From Saccoglossus kowalevskii (taxonomy: Eukaryota > Hemichordata > Enteropneusta > Harrimaniidae): 51,890 nt of DNA. The stretch lies in assembly GCF_000003605.2 (NCBI RefSeq), contig NW_003123425.1, positions 213,429 to 265,318 of the forward strand. Reading direction: 5' to 3'. Positions within the stretch are counted from its first letter, which is position 1, and every line of letters starts with the position of its first letter. The notes under the pieces were generated by a model. It did no database searches. It was not told the DNA's origin and saw nothing but the letters and a program-made list of their open reading frames with translations. This document shows, piece after piece, positions 12,817 through 48,670 of the stretch. The position numbers and the translations under genes are program-made.

Positions 12817-13490
12817 AACACATATCTATAAGCTCAATCCGAGAGCGAACTTCGCCGTCTATGATAACGTATCAAACTATATCTCCTCTTGTTTGGCCTA
12901 GTGTCTATCAGTAAATTCTTTGTGAGTATTTTGAATTATAATGTTGGTAATAACTTTAGATCTGTTTATCCGTAGTTACTAACTAAACTGAACTAACGCT
13001 GTTTTCCCCATTAACTTTAAATACATAGTTGCACATACTCTGCACTGTTTCTTTAACATTATAAGAATCAAGTAGAATAACACACATAAATACCAAATTA
13101 GTATAATGTACAAATAGTATTAACACAATACGTTAATTTAATTGTTGAAATGATGATTACATCTTTATTTTTGTGATATATACTAGATACTAAATAAAAT
13201 AATTTAGAGAACACAACAATTTTTGCAAGAAGGCTCAAAATTATTCCTTCTTGTTTTGCTATTGAAGTGGTAAAAAATCACAATCAAGCAACCTATGGCT
13301 CTGACTAACTATGTGATTGTTAGTGCACGTTAAAGGCATACTTGTAAAATATGTGGCAATACTATAATTATTGCTTATTATTGCATACAGGCATATGATG
13401 ATAAATACTGTTCACTTTATTTACGCAACTGTGAAATTCAAAAGATTAAATGCATTTAGAAAGGTGTGGTAGATTGAACACTGTCATTCT
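12817..13490 (+). repeat. Diverged direct repeat, copy 1
   Basis: This block shares an ordered series of similar segments with 27585-28365. Examples are GCTCAATCCGAGAGCGAACT (copy 2 has GACAGCGAACTG), TCTTGTTTGGCC, ATACCAAATTAGTATAATGTA, AAATGATGAT, CTATGGCTCTGACTA, and GTGGCAATA. The two copies are in the same orientation about 14.8 kb apart and flank gene L. No coding frame is conserved between them. It may be a dispersed repeat family or a segmental duplication. Confidence 0.7.
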
Positions 13491-14534
13491 AATAAAATAT
13501 AGAATATAGTGGGTGTTATAGTATATATATCTCATCTAAGCTGTTATATTACAATTTTTATCAGTATTATCTTGAATGTGTAAATCTAATAAGAAAAATG
13601 TATGATCGACGTGGTACTAAACCTTTAGAGCTATAACCACTAATTATAACTCCTTAGGTGACAATGTTTTTTTGGGGTGAATTTCTCGAAAAACAGGTCA
13701 CTAAGAGCAAAATATTGTTTTAATTTCTTGAAACCACACGCATGTAATAGTATTTTTGCCAGACAACGCATTTCACTAGTTCAAACTCCTACAAACTTGA
13801 TGTAAACAAAACACATATTTGTCGCGTCTTCTATTGTCAATGTTTCAGTTTGTAAGTTTCTGTAGTTTGTAAGTAACTGTAGTTGCCCAGATCCACAGGT
13901 AATCGGTACTTGTTAATAAATATAGTTTCAAAAACGGCTAACGCTATTGAGATAAACATTGTGTTTTATATAAAGCATGGTAAAAAAAACTTTATTGCTA
14001 ACATCTGAATGACACTGATAGGCTAATTAGTAGTATGGAACCATCAACATGTACCTAATGACTACATTCGACATAGAACTTTGCACATGTTTCGCAGCCA
14101 TGGATCTTTAAGTGGGAGCACACTTTTGGTGATGCTAAAAACGTTAAAGTTAAGTACGTTTTACCATTGCCGTTTAACTCGTATTATACACAGTGTTCAC
14201 CCAACCCATTGTGAAATTGAGGTTTTTGCTGCAAGTATGCTGTCTTTTTTGCTCCGTGTTATATTTATCATAAAAGATGATATGTTAACTATAATAACCA
14301 TTAACATTAACAGTTATGTCAGCACACATAACTGAATATTTTCGTTCTCTCCTACATATTTCTGAAATCAGTTTTGTATCAATTACTAGGTACGATACAT
14401 CAAAATAAACAAAACATCCACATCATTGATAAGACCTATAATTTGATATTACACAATTATACATACCATCATACCTTATCTATATAATGTTGGCATTAGC
14501 TAGCGATCAATGCTACAATTCACTCTATGGCATC
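13491..14534. other. AT-rich non-coding sequence
   Basis: No supported gene is present. A frame at 14081-14335 has no recognisable domain. Confidence 0.45.
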
Positions 14535-14815
14535 AAGAATATCGAATTCATTTAGCGATGTACATAATGAGTATACACGTAGTGGTAAAATAAAGATGCT
14601 GTTTTAATATGTCGATGCGAACAACAAATAATTAGGGATAACGAAGCAGATTTAAATACAATGCCTCTAACCAAGAATATCGAATTCATTTAGCGATGTA
14701 CATAATGAGCATAAATAAACCAACCATCACGTAGTGGTATAATAAAGATGCTGTTTTCAATATGTCTACGCGAACAACAAATAATTAGGGATAACGAAGC
14801 TGATCTAAAAACAAT
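14535..14815. repeat. Tandem duplication, period about 138 bases
   Basis: The block starting AAGAATATCGAATTCATTTA at 14535 is repeated from 14673. Both units share GCGATGTACATAATGAG, CACGTAGTGGTA, AATAAAGATGCTGTTTT and CAAATAATTAGGGATAACGA. The second unit has a short insertion (ATAAATAAACCAACC-like) and the units differ at a few sites, so the duplication is fairly recent. Confidence 0.9.
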
Positions 14816-16575
14816 GCCACAAACCAGCTGCTGAAAAACCAATCTCCAATCGAAGTATGTGATTTTTTACAAGACGAAGTTGACTGGCCTGGCCCAGTGT
14901 CGAGTGTAATAAGCGTTAGAGTGCAGTGAATGTTTCCAGCCATATTTTATTTTATATTGTCCTATTAGATGTTATATATATACATAGCTATATATTTTGA
15001 TATTATGTTTATGAACATATATTTTATTAATAATTTGATCGTGTACTGTTGCATAATTAAGTTTTGTTTTGTTTACCATATTATCACACATATTGAGTGT
15101 TCACCTAGATAAAACATTATTGTTGTGTGAAGCTTCTTGTGACAGCAACATCATTTGCGAGTATGATGGTACATTACTTATTATTTTGATGCAATAAATG
15201 ACGTATCGTCATTACACATTTCTCATACTGGACATACAATTTCACTAAACAAAAGTACGAAAAGTCAATAGGTTATATATGTGCCTGTCAATGCACAGGG
15301 GATGTATTCCAATCAGGGCATTTGGGGTTTAAGTTTGAGAGACAATATAGTCCAAATTTATTTTCCAGTATCGACAAGTCGTTATCTAAATTAATTACAT
15401 ACGGGCGTTCTTCCTGCAGCTAATGTCATGTCATGTTAGCAAAATCCGGTTACACGTCTATATCTAATGGGAAAAACAAATTCAACATCTTCAAGAAATG
15501 GGAACTCAATGCATTTAGCAATGACAGTTTTTGCTGACCCTCCAAACAAACTAATCTGTTTCACATTTGACCTTCAATGTATAACACTTATATTATATTA
15601 TATGATATATACTATATACGAACAGGCGATACCCAGCCACAAACAAATGGCGTTCTCTATTAGACACTCACCTTGCCAGATCGTGTTGGTTCGAATAGAT
15701 CTGAAGCATGGTTCGTACACATTAAGACTGGTATTTTTTTGCTGCAACATCACGTGCTCATCTCGTTGCGAAACTTTTCATCTTCGATTTTTCAGTATGC
15801 TGTTTTTTATGCATGCATAATACACGCGACATGTTTCTATTTCAGTAAATTTGCTCCTCCATTCTCTTGTTAAATTGAAATCGTCCAGAAGCAGTGATAT
15901 ATCCAAGTTGACAAAACTTGTTCGATCTCCTGGATAAAATCCGCAGAAAAACAGACAGACATATGGACAGGACAGAAATGACTCGTAAAGGCGCCTCAGC
16001 AGCACGTGGAATGTTGACGTACATGTATTTGTGGGAATCATTGCATTTACAGTAGTCTATTGCATATGCCAATCTTACCATACAATTAAAGAACGCGTTT
16101 GCTAGTTACATCTACTTTATTATCTAATTGCATTTATTGACTGACATATCAAAATATTCACATCGGTTTGGATTGTTATGTTTAAAAATGTTTTATGATA
16201 TGTTGTGTAATCCAGGTAGTGGCTCATTATCCTATGGTGCTCTTCGTAAACAAGGAATTTCTAAAATAATAAAGCGAAAACATATATTACTGAATAATGT
16301 TCACAGTCCCAACTTATCAAAACAATGGTATGACAACAACTGCAGTCAAGAAAGCTATGCTACACCTGAATGTTACAAGACACACTTATCATGGATAATA
16401 TCTAATATTCATGATATTCTTTGGATTTCTACAGTCTCACTTATCAGTACATACATCTGATAACGGGTGTACATTTCTAGTATAAGAATACACTTATTGG
16501 TTATCACATGAGAGTTGGTCAATGTTGTATAGTCGGATGTGATTCGATGCCAATTAGAATGATAATAAGAATAAT
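14816..16575. other. Non-coding sequence downstream of gene L
   Basis: No supported gene is present. Overlapping frames at 15467-16081 and 16128-16460 lie on both strands and show no known domain. Minus-strand polyadenylation-like signals (TTTATT on the plus strand) occur near 16116 and 16133 and could serve gene L. Confidence 0.4.
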
Positions 16576-23502
<6,927 letters not shown>

Positions 23503-26500
23503 TTTTTACGGCAGTACACCTCTAGCAAAAAACAAAAAGATATTACGAGGATTATGTGAAAAGTTATGTTGACGAGTAATCTATAGTTGACAAAATGCAA
23601 CTGAATATTTTAACTGCAAATTTGGCATTATAAATGTGTAAGATGAATGATAAATGATATCAGTGAAATAAATAAAAATGTAATAATATTTAAACAGTGA
23701 ATAATGAATAATAGTCTGATAATGTAACGTACGACTATCATTGTACTGACGAGATCACAGTATAGTGTAAGTACTACACTGTCAGGGACTCGTACATTGC
23801 AGACAGCCACGTTGTGGTGACACAAAACGTACAACAAACGATAAGCATTGGTGACTTGTTTTTGGTTAATTTACTGCATGTTTGACGCAGTCATTGAGTA
23901 TATACTACAGTAAAACCAAGGATGTAGTTCAGATGTGACAAGTCAGCGTATAACGACGTTGTGGACGGAAAAAGCAGACGAAGGCAAAATTGATCACAGA
24001 CTATTTGTCAAAACAAGCACTTTTCTAGGGATTAAAAACATAAAAAAGTCAAAACGTGTACATATGGAAAGAACACTTACCACTCATGGAGCCGTATATG
24101 AGAATGTTCAATGGATTGGTTTTCAATGTCTGTTGCGAATTCTGAGTATTTGTCCCTTTTATGTGGTTTTCACACCTTTTCCAATAACTGATTAATTATT
24201 CATGTGAGCCCCGACCTATTTCAAATCATGCTGGTACTGATTATTAATTTCTACATGATTCCAAAAACTTCGAATTCATTGCTATACCAAGTTGTTGTTG
24301 TTGTGGCAAGTTTGAAATCAAGCAGTTAACACTTTGTTAACATGACAAGAACAGTCAAATATAAATGGTAGACCGTAAATCACCATGGAGATCTTCAGGT
24401 AAATTCACCTATGCTGACATTATAATCATTTGGAAATTGTACTAAATGCCATATGCTTTAAAATACAACTAATCTTTCAAAGAAATAGATTAAAAACAAC
24501 TAATCCTTCAAAGAAATCGAGTAAAAACAACTAATCCTTCAAAGAAATAGAGTATAACAATACACACTGTGTATGGGTGGTGTGAGTTTCATACTCAAAT
24601 CTGTGTTAAATATCCTTTTGACATTCACCTGACGACGTTTTCAAATTAAGTGTAAAAATACGGCATGTAAACTTTTTGGCAATGAGTCGTTAAATCGAAA
24701 GTGTTGATTTAAATAAATATGAAACATATTCTATAAATAAAATTCGCACCGCGCGGTGATGGTGCTGAAACGATGTCGATAATTCACAACATGTGCTATC
24801 TTGCAAAGATAAAGGGCTAGGTTTAACATACATCTTTACGTCTATGTGCACGATATTTTTGCCAATAAAAATTGAAAAAGCAGTGACCTTCCAAGTGCAT
24901 ATTTTGTTGTTAAATTAGCGAAGTAGTTTAAATTATTATCATTAGTGTGCATTGTCACGTATTTAACATTTACCGATATTGTAGATTATATCTAGTAAAA
25001 GCGAAATATACCATACGTTGAAATCTAAAATATGGTCGGAAAAATTAAGCTTTGAGATCATCTGCATAATCCTATGAAGATACCGATACATACTCGTATA
25101 ACCATAGGTATTATAAAAAAAAACATGCCACTTGAAATTCACTATATTGTATTACAGTGGTAAAGTATATGTTGCTCATCATGATATATTAAAATCAATC
25201 ACAGAAGACCGATGTTCAAATATTCTTACACAATTGATTATTATCTTGTCATTTAGCTAGTTTTACAAGACTGTAACAATTAACACTGCATTTATTGATA
25301 TGGTAGATTTAAGACCAAATACACAATATAATTAAAACAACTAGCATCAGTTGTTGCATAGACACGATCTATCTAACATATGGTGCGTTTTAATTGGCAA
25401 TTGAATATCAAAACTCTTTTACGGTGAAATACCATGGAATTATAATTATTACAACATACATTTCACTAGTATGTATTTTATTCCCAATGCTGAAAATTAT
25501 CTAATTATCCACAATTATCAAATGACAACAAATTTCTGAAACTGATTTCGGTGATGATCGGGATGAGTTGTAAACTACATATAGAACATCTAAAAGGTGA
25601 GCTTACATTTACGAAATATCAGTGAGTACCGAAAATTAATTTTCCGCAACTCGATTCCCGACAATTGAGATTACACCATTGTAGCAAATTTTAAACATAC
25701 AATTGTATCGTAAATTCACATGTAGTATTAGGTGTAGTGTGTTACTTTTATATATAATTAATAAAAAATAAATGTCTGACTACGTTTTTAATTGATTTGC
25801 GTTTTTCCTCTGTTAATCAATTGAATGGTTGCATGTCTTTTGTTTTGCACGCAAAGTCTATCTATCATTGATAAATAAATTATTTGTACATAGTATAATA
25901 TGCTGCATATATAGAAAAACCACTGCCCCAGTCACACCCAATGTGCAATTTCCAATGACTGTCTTTTTTTATTAAGTTCAAAACAACAAAGGTGTATATA
26001 TTATTTTGATAGTTGTATTATGTACAAGAAGGTCAACTCGGTCTAAGCATTATGAACGACATACACCTAATACATCGTATATACTCGCGGCCTTTAGCAA
26101 ATGTTTTTGAATTTCTATAACATATTCTTATATTGGTAACTTTTTCGGAACTTTATTGTAATTAGATAAACATGCTAACAATTACAAATTTTCGAAAATA
26201 ACAGAGTACATATTTTATTCATTTTAGGCGTAAATTATAGTTAACAGTTTCAAAATTTGAACTGGATGAATGATTATGTAATCATTCATTTTCTCAACGG
26301 TTTCTCTCAGTCCAGTTTTTAGTTTCTGGTAAAAAATTCATCGAGAAAAACAAAACATGTGTGATATTAGATGTATGTGCACGTGTCAAATTGTGTGCCA
26401 GTAATATGACTAAGCCTACTCAAGTATTCATAAATTTTGACATAAATTTGAACATAAAATTACCTCGGTGCTATTTTTAGAGAAATACACTCTCTACGAA

Positions 26501-27584
26501 AGTTATTTAAACTTGAAACTTTTCTAACAACTGGAGAAACAACAAAAATGTGTAATCTCTTTAAACATAAAGAATATACCTCAGTGTTTATAATGGTCAA
26601 TGCAGAGACAACACTAATTCGACTGCATATGAATACATAAATATAACAGCCAGCTGAAAAATACATTTATCATATATTGTTATTTCAGTGTAAAATACAG
26701 TTGAGTTTTTAAGAATGTCGGTTGAATCATTTCCAATTACTATGTGTATATGAACTATTTCGTTTTCAAATGCCTAATTTATAATGTTAATGCTGAACTT
26801 TAATTTACAATGTAGTATTTACTAATTTGTTGTTATTTTACTAGCGCAATTTGGAGTGACAGATGAGTTTACTTTGTACTATAAAATAGGTGAGTGTATT
26901 TGGGGTAAATCTGCAGTGTGATTTGAGCAGTTGTGTATCCGTGGTGATTAATCGTTACTCGACTGGCAAGGCATTCTCGCCGATGTAACGTATGGTACAT
27001 AGGTGCATTGAGAGAAGTCGAATAGAAAGAGTGTGAAGTGGAGTTTTGGACTATTAGTAGTCCACAGTGAACAATGAGACTGAACTTGTTATAATAACAT
27101 CATGTGGTGCCAGATCCTGGTTTACTGCTTGTACTTATAACGTGTTAAACTTCAAACATAAGCATGCAGAATAGCGAGACTCTGTTTTTTTAATATTAAA
27201 CTGTAAGTTTGTGGAAACGTGACAATTATTAATTTAACTGTGTCACTATTTTCTATAGTAAAAATTTTTGTGTAAAAATGTCCGTTATCATGAATTCTGT
27301 ACTGCACTTTAATATGTTTTCTTCTTGTGCTTGGTAATATATGTGGCTTGCCAGATATTTCTGATATGTAATATAATACATATCGTAAATTGTACAAATA
27401 GATTGGGAAATCAAAAAGACATTAAAGAAAGTGATCTTGATATCAAATTGTTCAAAATGTTATGCATTACATTTATGTCTCTTCCATGTGTTCGTTAGTA
27501 GAAATATTATTATATGTTCAATTTTATGATTAATATATAAACACTATATTATTGGAAGAGTTGTTGTGGGTCATACGCATATCT
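23503..27584. other. Left half of the intergenic region between genes L and R
   Basis: No supported gene is present. A three-unit 31-base minisatellite (24465-24557) and a 24-base perfect palindrome (26266-26289) are the only distinct structures. The 5' control region of gene L should lie just right of 23502, but I can point to no definite promoter element. Confidence 0.5.
24465..24557. repeat. Minisatellite, three 31-base units
   Basis: Three near-identical units start at 24465, 24496 and 24527. Each has the form ACAACTAATCYTTCAAAGAA followed by ATAGAKTAAAA-like sequence. Confidence 0.9.
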
Positions 27585-28365
27585 ATCAGAAAGACCAGCT
27601 CAATCCGACAGCGAACTGCGCCCTCTATGATAAAGTACCAAGCTGTACCTCTTCTTGTTTGGCCCAATGTATATCAGTGAATTCTTTCCAAGTAAAAGAT
27701 TTGCACTTAAATTCCAAAAGACGTGTTTCTCATATATAAAATTTTAATTTGAGTACAAGTTTTTTTTTACAATAAAAAACAGCATTCTTTATTCATTTAT
27801 GGTACTATGATTCGTCGTACAGTATTTCCAATGACGGTAATAACAGATCCGTTTTTTCGTTTTACTTACTAACATGATCGTTTTACTTTTAACATGATAA
27901 GAATCAAGTAGATTAACACGCATACCAAATTAGTATAATGTAAGAATAGTAATAACACATTACCTGTAAGATAATTAGTGAAATGATGATCACCTTTATA
28001 CCCGTGGTACAGTATACAAAAACGCGATGAAGTAATGTATTGTGTTTCTTTGTATATACTATTCGAAATAATTTGTAGAACACAAAAACAATTTCTGACG
28101 GAGGGATCACAATAATACTTCTGTTTTTGCTATTGGGACGGTAAGAATATCATTGAAGCGGGCTATGGCTCTGACTATCTCTGTTTGCTATAAGTGCACG
28201 TAAAGTCATACTTGAAGAGTATGTGGCAATATCTGACTATTATAATTGAAAACGCTGATGTAGAACAAATGTACAGTATTTGCAAACACTACCATTCTCT
28301 CAGATTCACTTTATTCACCTATTCAACTGTATAATTCAAAAGAGTTAAAAGAGAATTTAGAAAGG
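27585..28365 (+). repeat. Diverged direct repeat, copy 2
   Basis: This is the second copy of the block at 12817-13490, in the same orientation. Shared stretches include AGCTCAATCCGA, CTCTATGATAA, TCTTGTTTGGCC, ATACCAAATTAGTATAATGTA and CTATGGCTCTGACTA. The copies differ by many substitutions and indels, so the duplication is old. Confidence 0.7.
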
Positions 28366-30237
28366 TACGGTTGCAGACAATATGTTCATATACGTAAATA
28401 CGCCAGAAACACGCTACTATATCAGAGAGCATTCCCAACAATTAGGACTCGTGCTTGTGCTTTTCTTGTCTCTCCGATGACAATAATATGTCTTATATAA
28501 ATATATGGTTTCTAAGATGTGGTTCCATATAGTGATGTATCAGATGGATAAATACATCCGTCATTATCCTATACACCAATTTCGCTTACCATTGAGATAT
28601 GCTGATGTTGGAACATTTCGTTCCTCTTCATGACTTATTTCCAGTAATGAAAATATCGTGGTTACGTGTATAACCTTGGTGGAAGATATTATTACAGGGT
28701 AACCCAATATCAAAATTACCTGTCTCCGATTCACAAAAACTGTTGCAATGGTATTCTGTAAAGATAGAAGCGTGTGCACACTTGAGATGTGGTTTGACCA
28801 TTTGCTCTTTGTGTGATGAAGTTTGTACACTGTTCAAAAATGAAAACGTATGCACTACCTTCAAATTTTACAAATATATCTCCCTTGCTGCTCACAGTAC
28901 CTTGTCGAATTTCAAAGTCAAGGGGCAAACTAAACTGTGACTCCGATTATTGATATTGACGAAATCTGACGCAGGTTGCATTATCCGCCAAGTGCTATCT
29001 AGTTATAAATATAATGACAATACTAGACCAAATATAAGTTTAAGGGACTAGAACAAAATTACACAGGACCGCATAACAGTCTTTCATATAAGTTTCTTCA
29101 CTCAATAAAGGATGCTTAAGAACATGTAACCAATATTATTAGGTTGAAGTTTCGCCTTGATCAGTTGATTAAGATGAGATGGTCCTTGCATGTCACCGGA
29201 TCAAACTTCAAAACTTCTAAGCATTATGCCCGACAACCCAAAACAACTCCATTATACAGATGATCCCTACCTGAAGATCGAAATGTTACATATTTTTATT
29301 CAAAAGACTGGCATGCATGTCTTTCAGCATAACATTAAAGACGTAACAGCGAAATCGTATATGAAGGCATACCAGATAAGACATTATTGAAAAAAAATTG
29401 TTAGCTCAACAAACATTGGTATATGTGTAATTTGATATTCAGTATTGGCTACTGGTGCGACGTCACATGGTTACATTGTTTTCAATGTGAACATTTTGAT
29501 AATAATATGTTGCTAAGGAAACAACTATTTCGACAGTTATTGCTACTAGAAATGATTTAGATGGATTCTAATTATGCTCTAAAGAGGTTGCCCTGGATAT
29601 ATGAATCAATAATATTTTAATAAAGATGAAGGTTTAGATGCCATCAAAACAACAATTTCGAGGATTATTGAAACATTATAAATTAAAATGTCATCGATGG
29701 ATTCTTATGACAACAAGTAATAATTGGTTAAGTAGTTGAAATAGGAACAATGTTATCAATATCTATTCACTGACATGTTTTATGGATACTTCACAATTGC
29801 CAGATAGACTCATTGTATTTTTTCCTATATATTTGGGGAAAGCTAATAAAACAAAAAATAACTAATATATATAGTGACACTGCCATGTGTTCTTAGAAAG
29901 TAAAATGAAATAACGTGATAAGCCATTTGGAAGTAATTACATATATCAAAGCTGCATCACGTAATTAGGTTTAATTAGTTAACCAAGCAATCAACTCTAG
30001 ATAGCACAGTGAAAAGTCAAGGTGGATGAGTCTGATCAATTTAATCAGCCCATCTGTGCGGTAAATAAAGTTTGTGCCGTACTTTATAGTTTTGCTATAC
30101 TAAATAGAATATTTTGTATACTGATCCTAAAAGTTTCTTCTCAAGCTATTGGGTCATTAAACATAGTCGCCCAGACATTTCACCAGGCGCACCAGACATG
30201 ACAGACGTTCAAAACGCAAACAGTGAAAGCATCAATA
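28366..30237. other. Non-coding sequence with a doubtful minus-strand frame
   Basis: A minus-strand frame at about 28731-28934 reads PLDFEIRQGTVSSKGDIFVKF and continues; it looks protein-like but I recognise no domain. Overlapping frames occur on the other strand. Nothing else is supported. Confidence 0.35.
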
Positions 30238-31715
30238 TGAAAAATGTTGATAGTATAGTTACTTATCTGTCACCGTAACTACACAGACGATATTAGTATA
30301 GTTATTAAGGAAATCCGTTTTTACCCCAAACCAGAATTACCCGACAAACGTGTCATCATGACTGAAATTCGAGCATTCAGTCGTCAAAATTGTATCAAAC
30401 CAAAGTCGTGGTTTCAACTACCACACGACAGACAACTTGCTTTGTGATCTTTTATCACAGCAATTAAGAATGGGATAACCAAGATCGCCCTCTGCCACCC
30501 ACGCGATAACATTAGCTTCCCTTTGCATCAGGCTATGAAGGATAAAGGTGACACATTTGTCACCATGGATACCATGATTTTAGCTAAAATACATAAACAT
30601 GGGACACAAGGCAGATTCTTTTTATTTGGATCCATTGTCTCTTGTAGTGAACGTATCTCAAATTTAATTGACCACAATTCGATGTATTTAAGTTGTTGAA
30701 CTACTATCGTAACTCAAATTCCGCAACTCCTACCATCGGGTCATACTTGAATTTGCTGAGATTATTTCCACCTGCATCAATTTTGAGTTCACTGGCCAGC
30801 ACTATCATCAGCAAACGCATGACTGTGCTGTGGGTCTTAAAGTGACAATTACCAATGCTAATCTTTTTATGAACGGTGTTATTGTCTGCCTCTGTCTTCA
30901 CTCTTCTTTGCTGGAGACGTTACATAGCTAGATATATATTTTCATGACTTGAACCTACTAACTTCAGTAAATATGCTTTAACTTTCTGAACACCGCTAGT
31001 TAGCCAACAGATTCACACCGCAACATGTTGCTCTGATCATGTCATCCCTATTACTTGAAGGAATCCATTTCACTCAGTCAGTGTTTACGACTGGTTTGTG
31101 TTTACGATGTGTTTGTTCTAATAATAAAAAATATGAGCAACATGTGTCAGAATGAATACTTTATGGTGCGAGAGCAAATCATAAAACCAGCTATATCACG
31201 CACAGCATGTATCTTCAGACTTTAAACGTGGTAATAGTAAAATCACTAAAAATAGCCCAGGTCCATTTGTACTGAAAGTGTTTCTTTTTTCTTCAGGATT
31301 CCCCATTCCGCATATTGTTTCGTACACACGTTGTCTAAATCTAGGTGATAAACTCACTAAGTCTAAACTCAATTATTCAGTCCACACGTTGTGTTACTTG
31401 CAAGCATGCAATACTTTTGACAGTGGGTTAGCCATTAGAAATACCTCATACAATCGTCATATCAACTGTAAATCTATCAATGCTATAACACTATACCTTA
31501 TTCAGTGTGATGTTTGTAACATTAGATACATTTGCAAAACAGGGAATAAACGTAAGACTAGACTGTTACAATGCCATACATCTATTCTTACTCCGAAACA
31601 CTAACTATCCACACCACTTTATTCATTGACTATAACGAACCTTAAAACGAAGTTCAATAGTTCAAAAGTTGGCCCCTCATGGTTTGAATAGGAATGATGA
31701 ACATTTGTTGTGACA
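30238..31715 (+). mobile_element. Decayed Penelope-like element
   Basis: The motif order follows Penelope-like retroelements. RFYPKPELPDKRVIMTEI occurs near 30320-30370, then AKIHKHGTQGRFFLFGS and SERISNLIDH (30586-30675), then a degraded palm with FEFTGQHYHQQTHD and TNANLFMNG (30775-30880). An N-terminal linker-type segment (IVSYTRCLNLGDKLTKSKLN) follows near 31317-31375. The 3' part, IRNT...YLIQCDVCNIRYICKTGN (31435-31550) and PHGLN (31675-31689), matches the C-terminal GIY-YIG endonuclease region. Stops and frameshifts break every segment, so it is inactive. It sits between the divergent 5' ends of genes L and R. Confidence 0.82.
31278..31604 (+). pseudogene. GIY-YIG endonuclease remnant of the Penelope-like element
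   Basis: This 108-codon frame contains the CK..NAI.LYLIQC..C...YICKTGN segment. It corresponds to the start of a GIY-YIG domain in Penelope-like elements, where the usual form is ...VIYLI.C..C...YVG.T. The glycine after the second tyrosine is replaced by cysteine, and the frame ends before the distal catalytic residues. It is not expected to be functional. Confidence 0.75.
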
Positions 31716-32886
31716 TTACCACCTCTGCATTATTATAGTTTCTACCAACTACCTTTATGTTAAGATAGCATTACACCTACTTTATGCCGTTTCAGCAAAT
31801 CTTATTGTAGTACAAACACAGGTACTCACACACTATATACGTAGGCTATAGTGCCATTTGTTTGCCTTTTCAGTTTTGCCGATATTTACTTTCCAGTCCA
31901 CAAAGTTTGATTATTTAATATCTACCCATTGTACTAGATTTGACAATGATGACCATAACTTTTCTATTTTATGAATATAGTTGAATATAATTTTTGCTGT
32001 TTGGAGAAAGGTGTTTTACAAAATCTACAGAGAAACGTCACCTGAATAAAATCTATTTTCAGCTAAGTCGTTGTAATGAGTGTGATCTATATCCAAAGTC
32101 TTATATGGATCACATATATTGTTGTACTATATCCATTTATATTTCCACACCACTGCCAGCATCAGGCAATGCTCATTGATCTGCCACTGCTGATAGTAAC
32201 AACAGCGTTGGAGGTCAAAACCACTTCGTTTACACACAATATGTTACTGGTATTATAGGGAAATAATATACCTTTCAAAAACTGCATATCCCTGGTGACC
32301 AGAAGTTCATTGACTCCCGTTTATTAGAATAATTAGTTTTAGCAAGATATAACCAGTAAATTCCTCACAGCAATATGGCTTCATTTTAACAATCACCTTG
32401 TTGGTTGTATTATCAGTGTATGTATACAACTGCAGCGGATATTTTTCTTTGATATTTTCCCGTCATGTTAATCCTGTTCACAGATCATATAGTGATTTAT
32501 TTTAATCAGTTTTCATATAGCAATAATAAAAAAAAAAAAAATAAAAAAAAAAAAAAAAAAAAATATGTTTGTGGTTGATGTTTTCACGGCAATACTTTTC
32601 CCAGTATGAGCGTGTCACTGGCTTTACTTACATATTCCGGTATTTACGGTAATTCTAAAATACTATGCTCAGATCATAGTAGGTGAGTACACGTTTTCAC
32701 TTCATAACTCTCTTGTATTTTGTCAGGCATGTCACGTTTGTGGTATATATTCTGAATATAAGCTCACGCTTAATGTAAGCAACCTAATGACGAAAGTAAT
32801 TACATCCCCATTATATATTATATATCCTTTTACAGTGCAGAAATCATTGATGTTACTAGTAGTATCGACGAGTTATTCGAGAACAC
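31716..32886. other. Region upstream of gene R
   Basis: No supported gene. It contains an A-rich tract (32528-32563). Close to the gene R start there is an acceptor-like TATCCTTTTACAG (ending near 32837), which suggests the last stretch before the ATG is a 5' untranslated exon joined to an upstream one that I cannot place. Confidence 0.4.
32528..32563 (+). repeat. A-rich tract
   Basis: This is a near-pure A run with two or three T interruptions. It could be the fossil poly(A) tail of a retroposed sequence or a simple low-complexity tract; no retroposed body was recognised directly upstream. Confidence 0.85.
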
Positions 32887-48019
<15,133 letters not shown>

Positions 48020-48670
48020 AGACGTGTGCATTACGATATTGACAGTATGTCCATGATAACGGTGCATTACCTAATGACTGTTCGCTATACTTTTTTGTGT
48101 GCATTCATCATAGTTGTCTTCGCTCTAATTTCCTTTCCCATTCATGCGTACAAGAATGAAATAGAATACATCAAATCAAAAGCAATTCCAGCGTCCGTGT
48201 ATGTTTCATGTGTGCATGTGTAGAATATGAATATGAACTATGAGAGCAATTCAATTGAAATGTAGCATGAAACAGCAGATATATTTCATAACTATCAGTC
48301 GTAAATATGTGAATTAGAAATAACATACTAAGTCATGGATATGTCGTACAGAGAAACACGAATCCAGAACAGCCAACCAAAAACCGTTCCCAACAAAATC
48401 ATATCATATATGTATATGAGTTTGTTTCAAATATAACAAAATGCTTATCAAGAATAGCATTGTCTTAAAATGGAACGTATTTATTAGCTCTATTAGATCT
48501 CTGCTGATTTTACTAGTTGTTAATTTTCTTACTTCTTACAAGCACTAAGGTGTCTCCCAGTTTTATGACATCATAAATACCAAGAATGCATTTCGAGGTT
48601 ATTGTGGCTTGTTTCACGTCTTCTCCTTTCAGATCAGTACTTCATAGGTCATTCTGGACCATGTATATGC

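Noticed and set aside
15467-16081. Overlapping frames of 66-117 codons on both strands
   Set aside because: No recognisable domain, no splice partner, and mutual overlap on opposite strands; treated as chance frames.
28564-28934. A possible further NIDO-like exon on the minus strand (PLDFEIRQGTVSSKGDIFVKF)
   Set aside because: The resemblance to NIDO motifs is weak, the order of motifs does not fit, and neighbouring exons are absent.
48026-48223. A 65-codon frame with a hydrophobic segment just after the gene R stop
   Set aside because: It lies in the likely 3' untranslated region, does not start with ATG, and has no counterpart in gene L.
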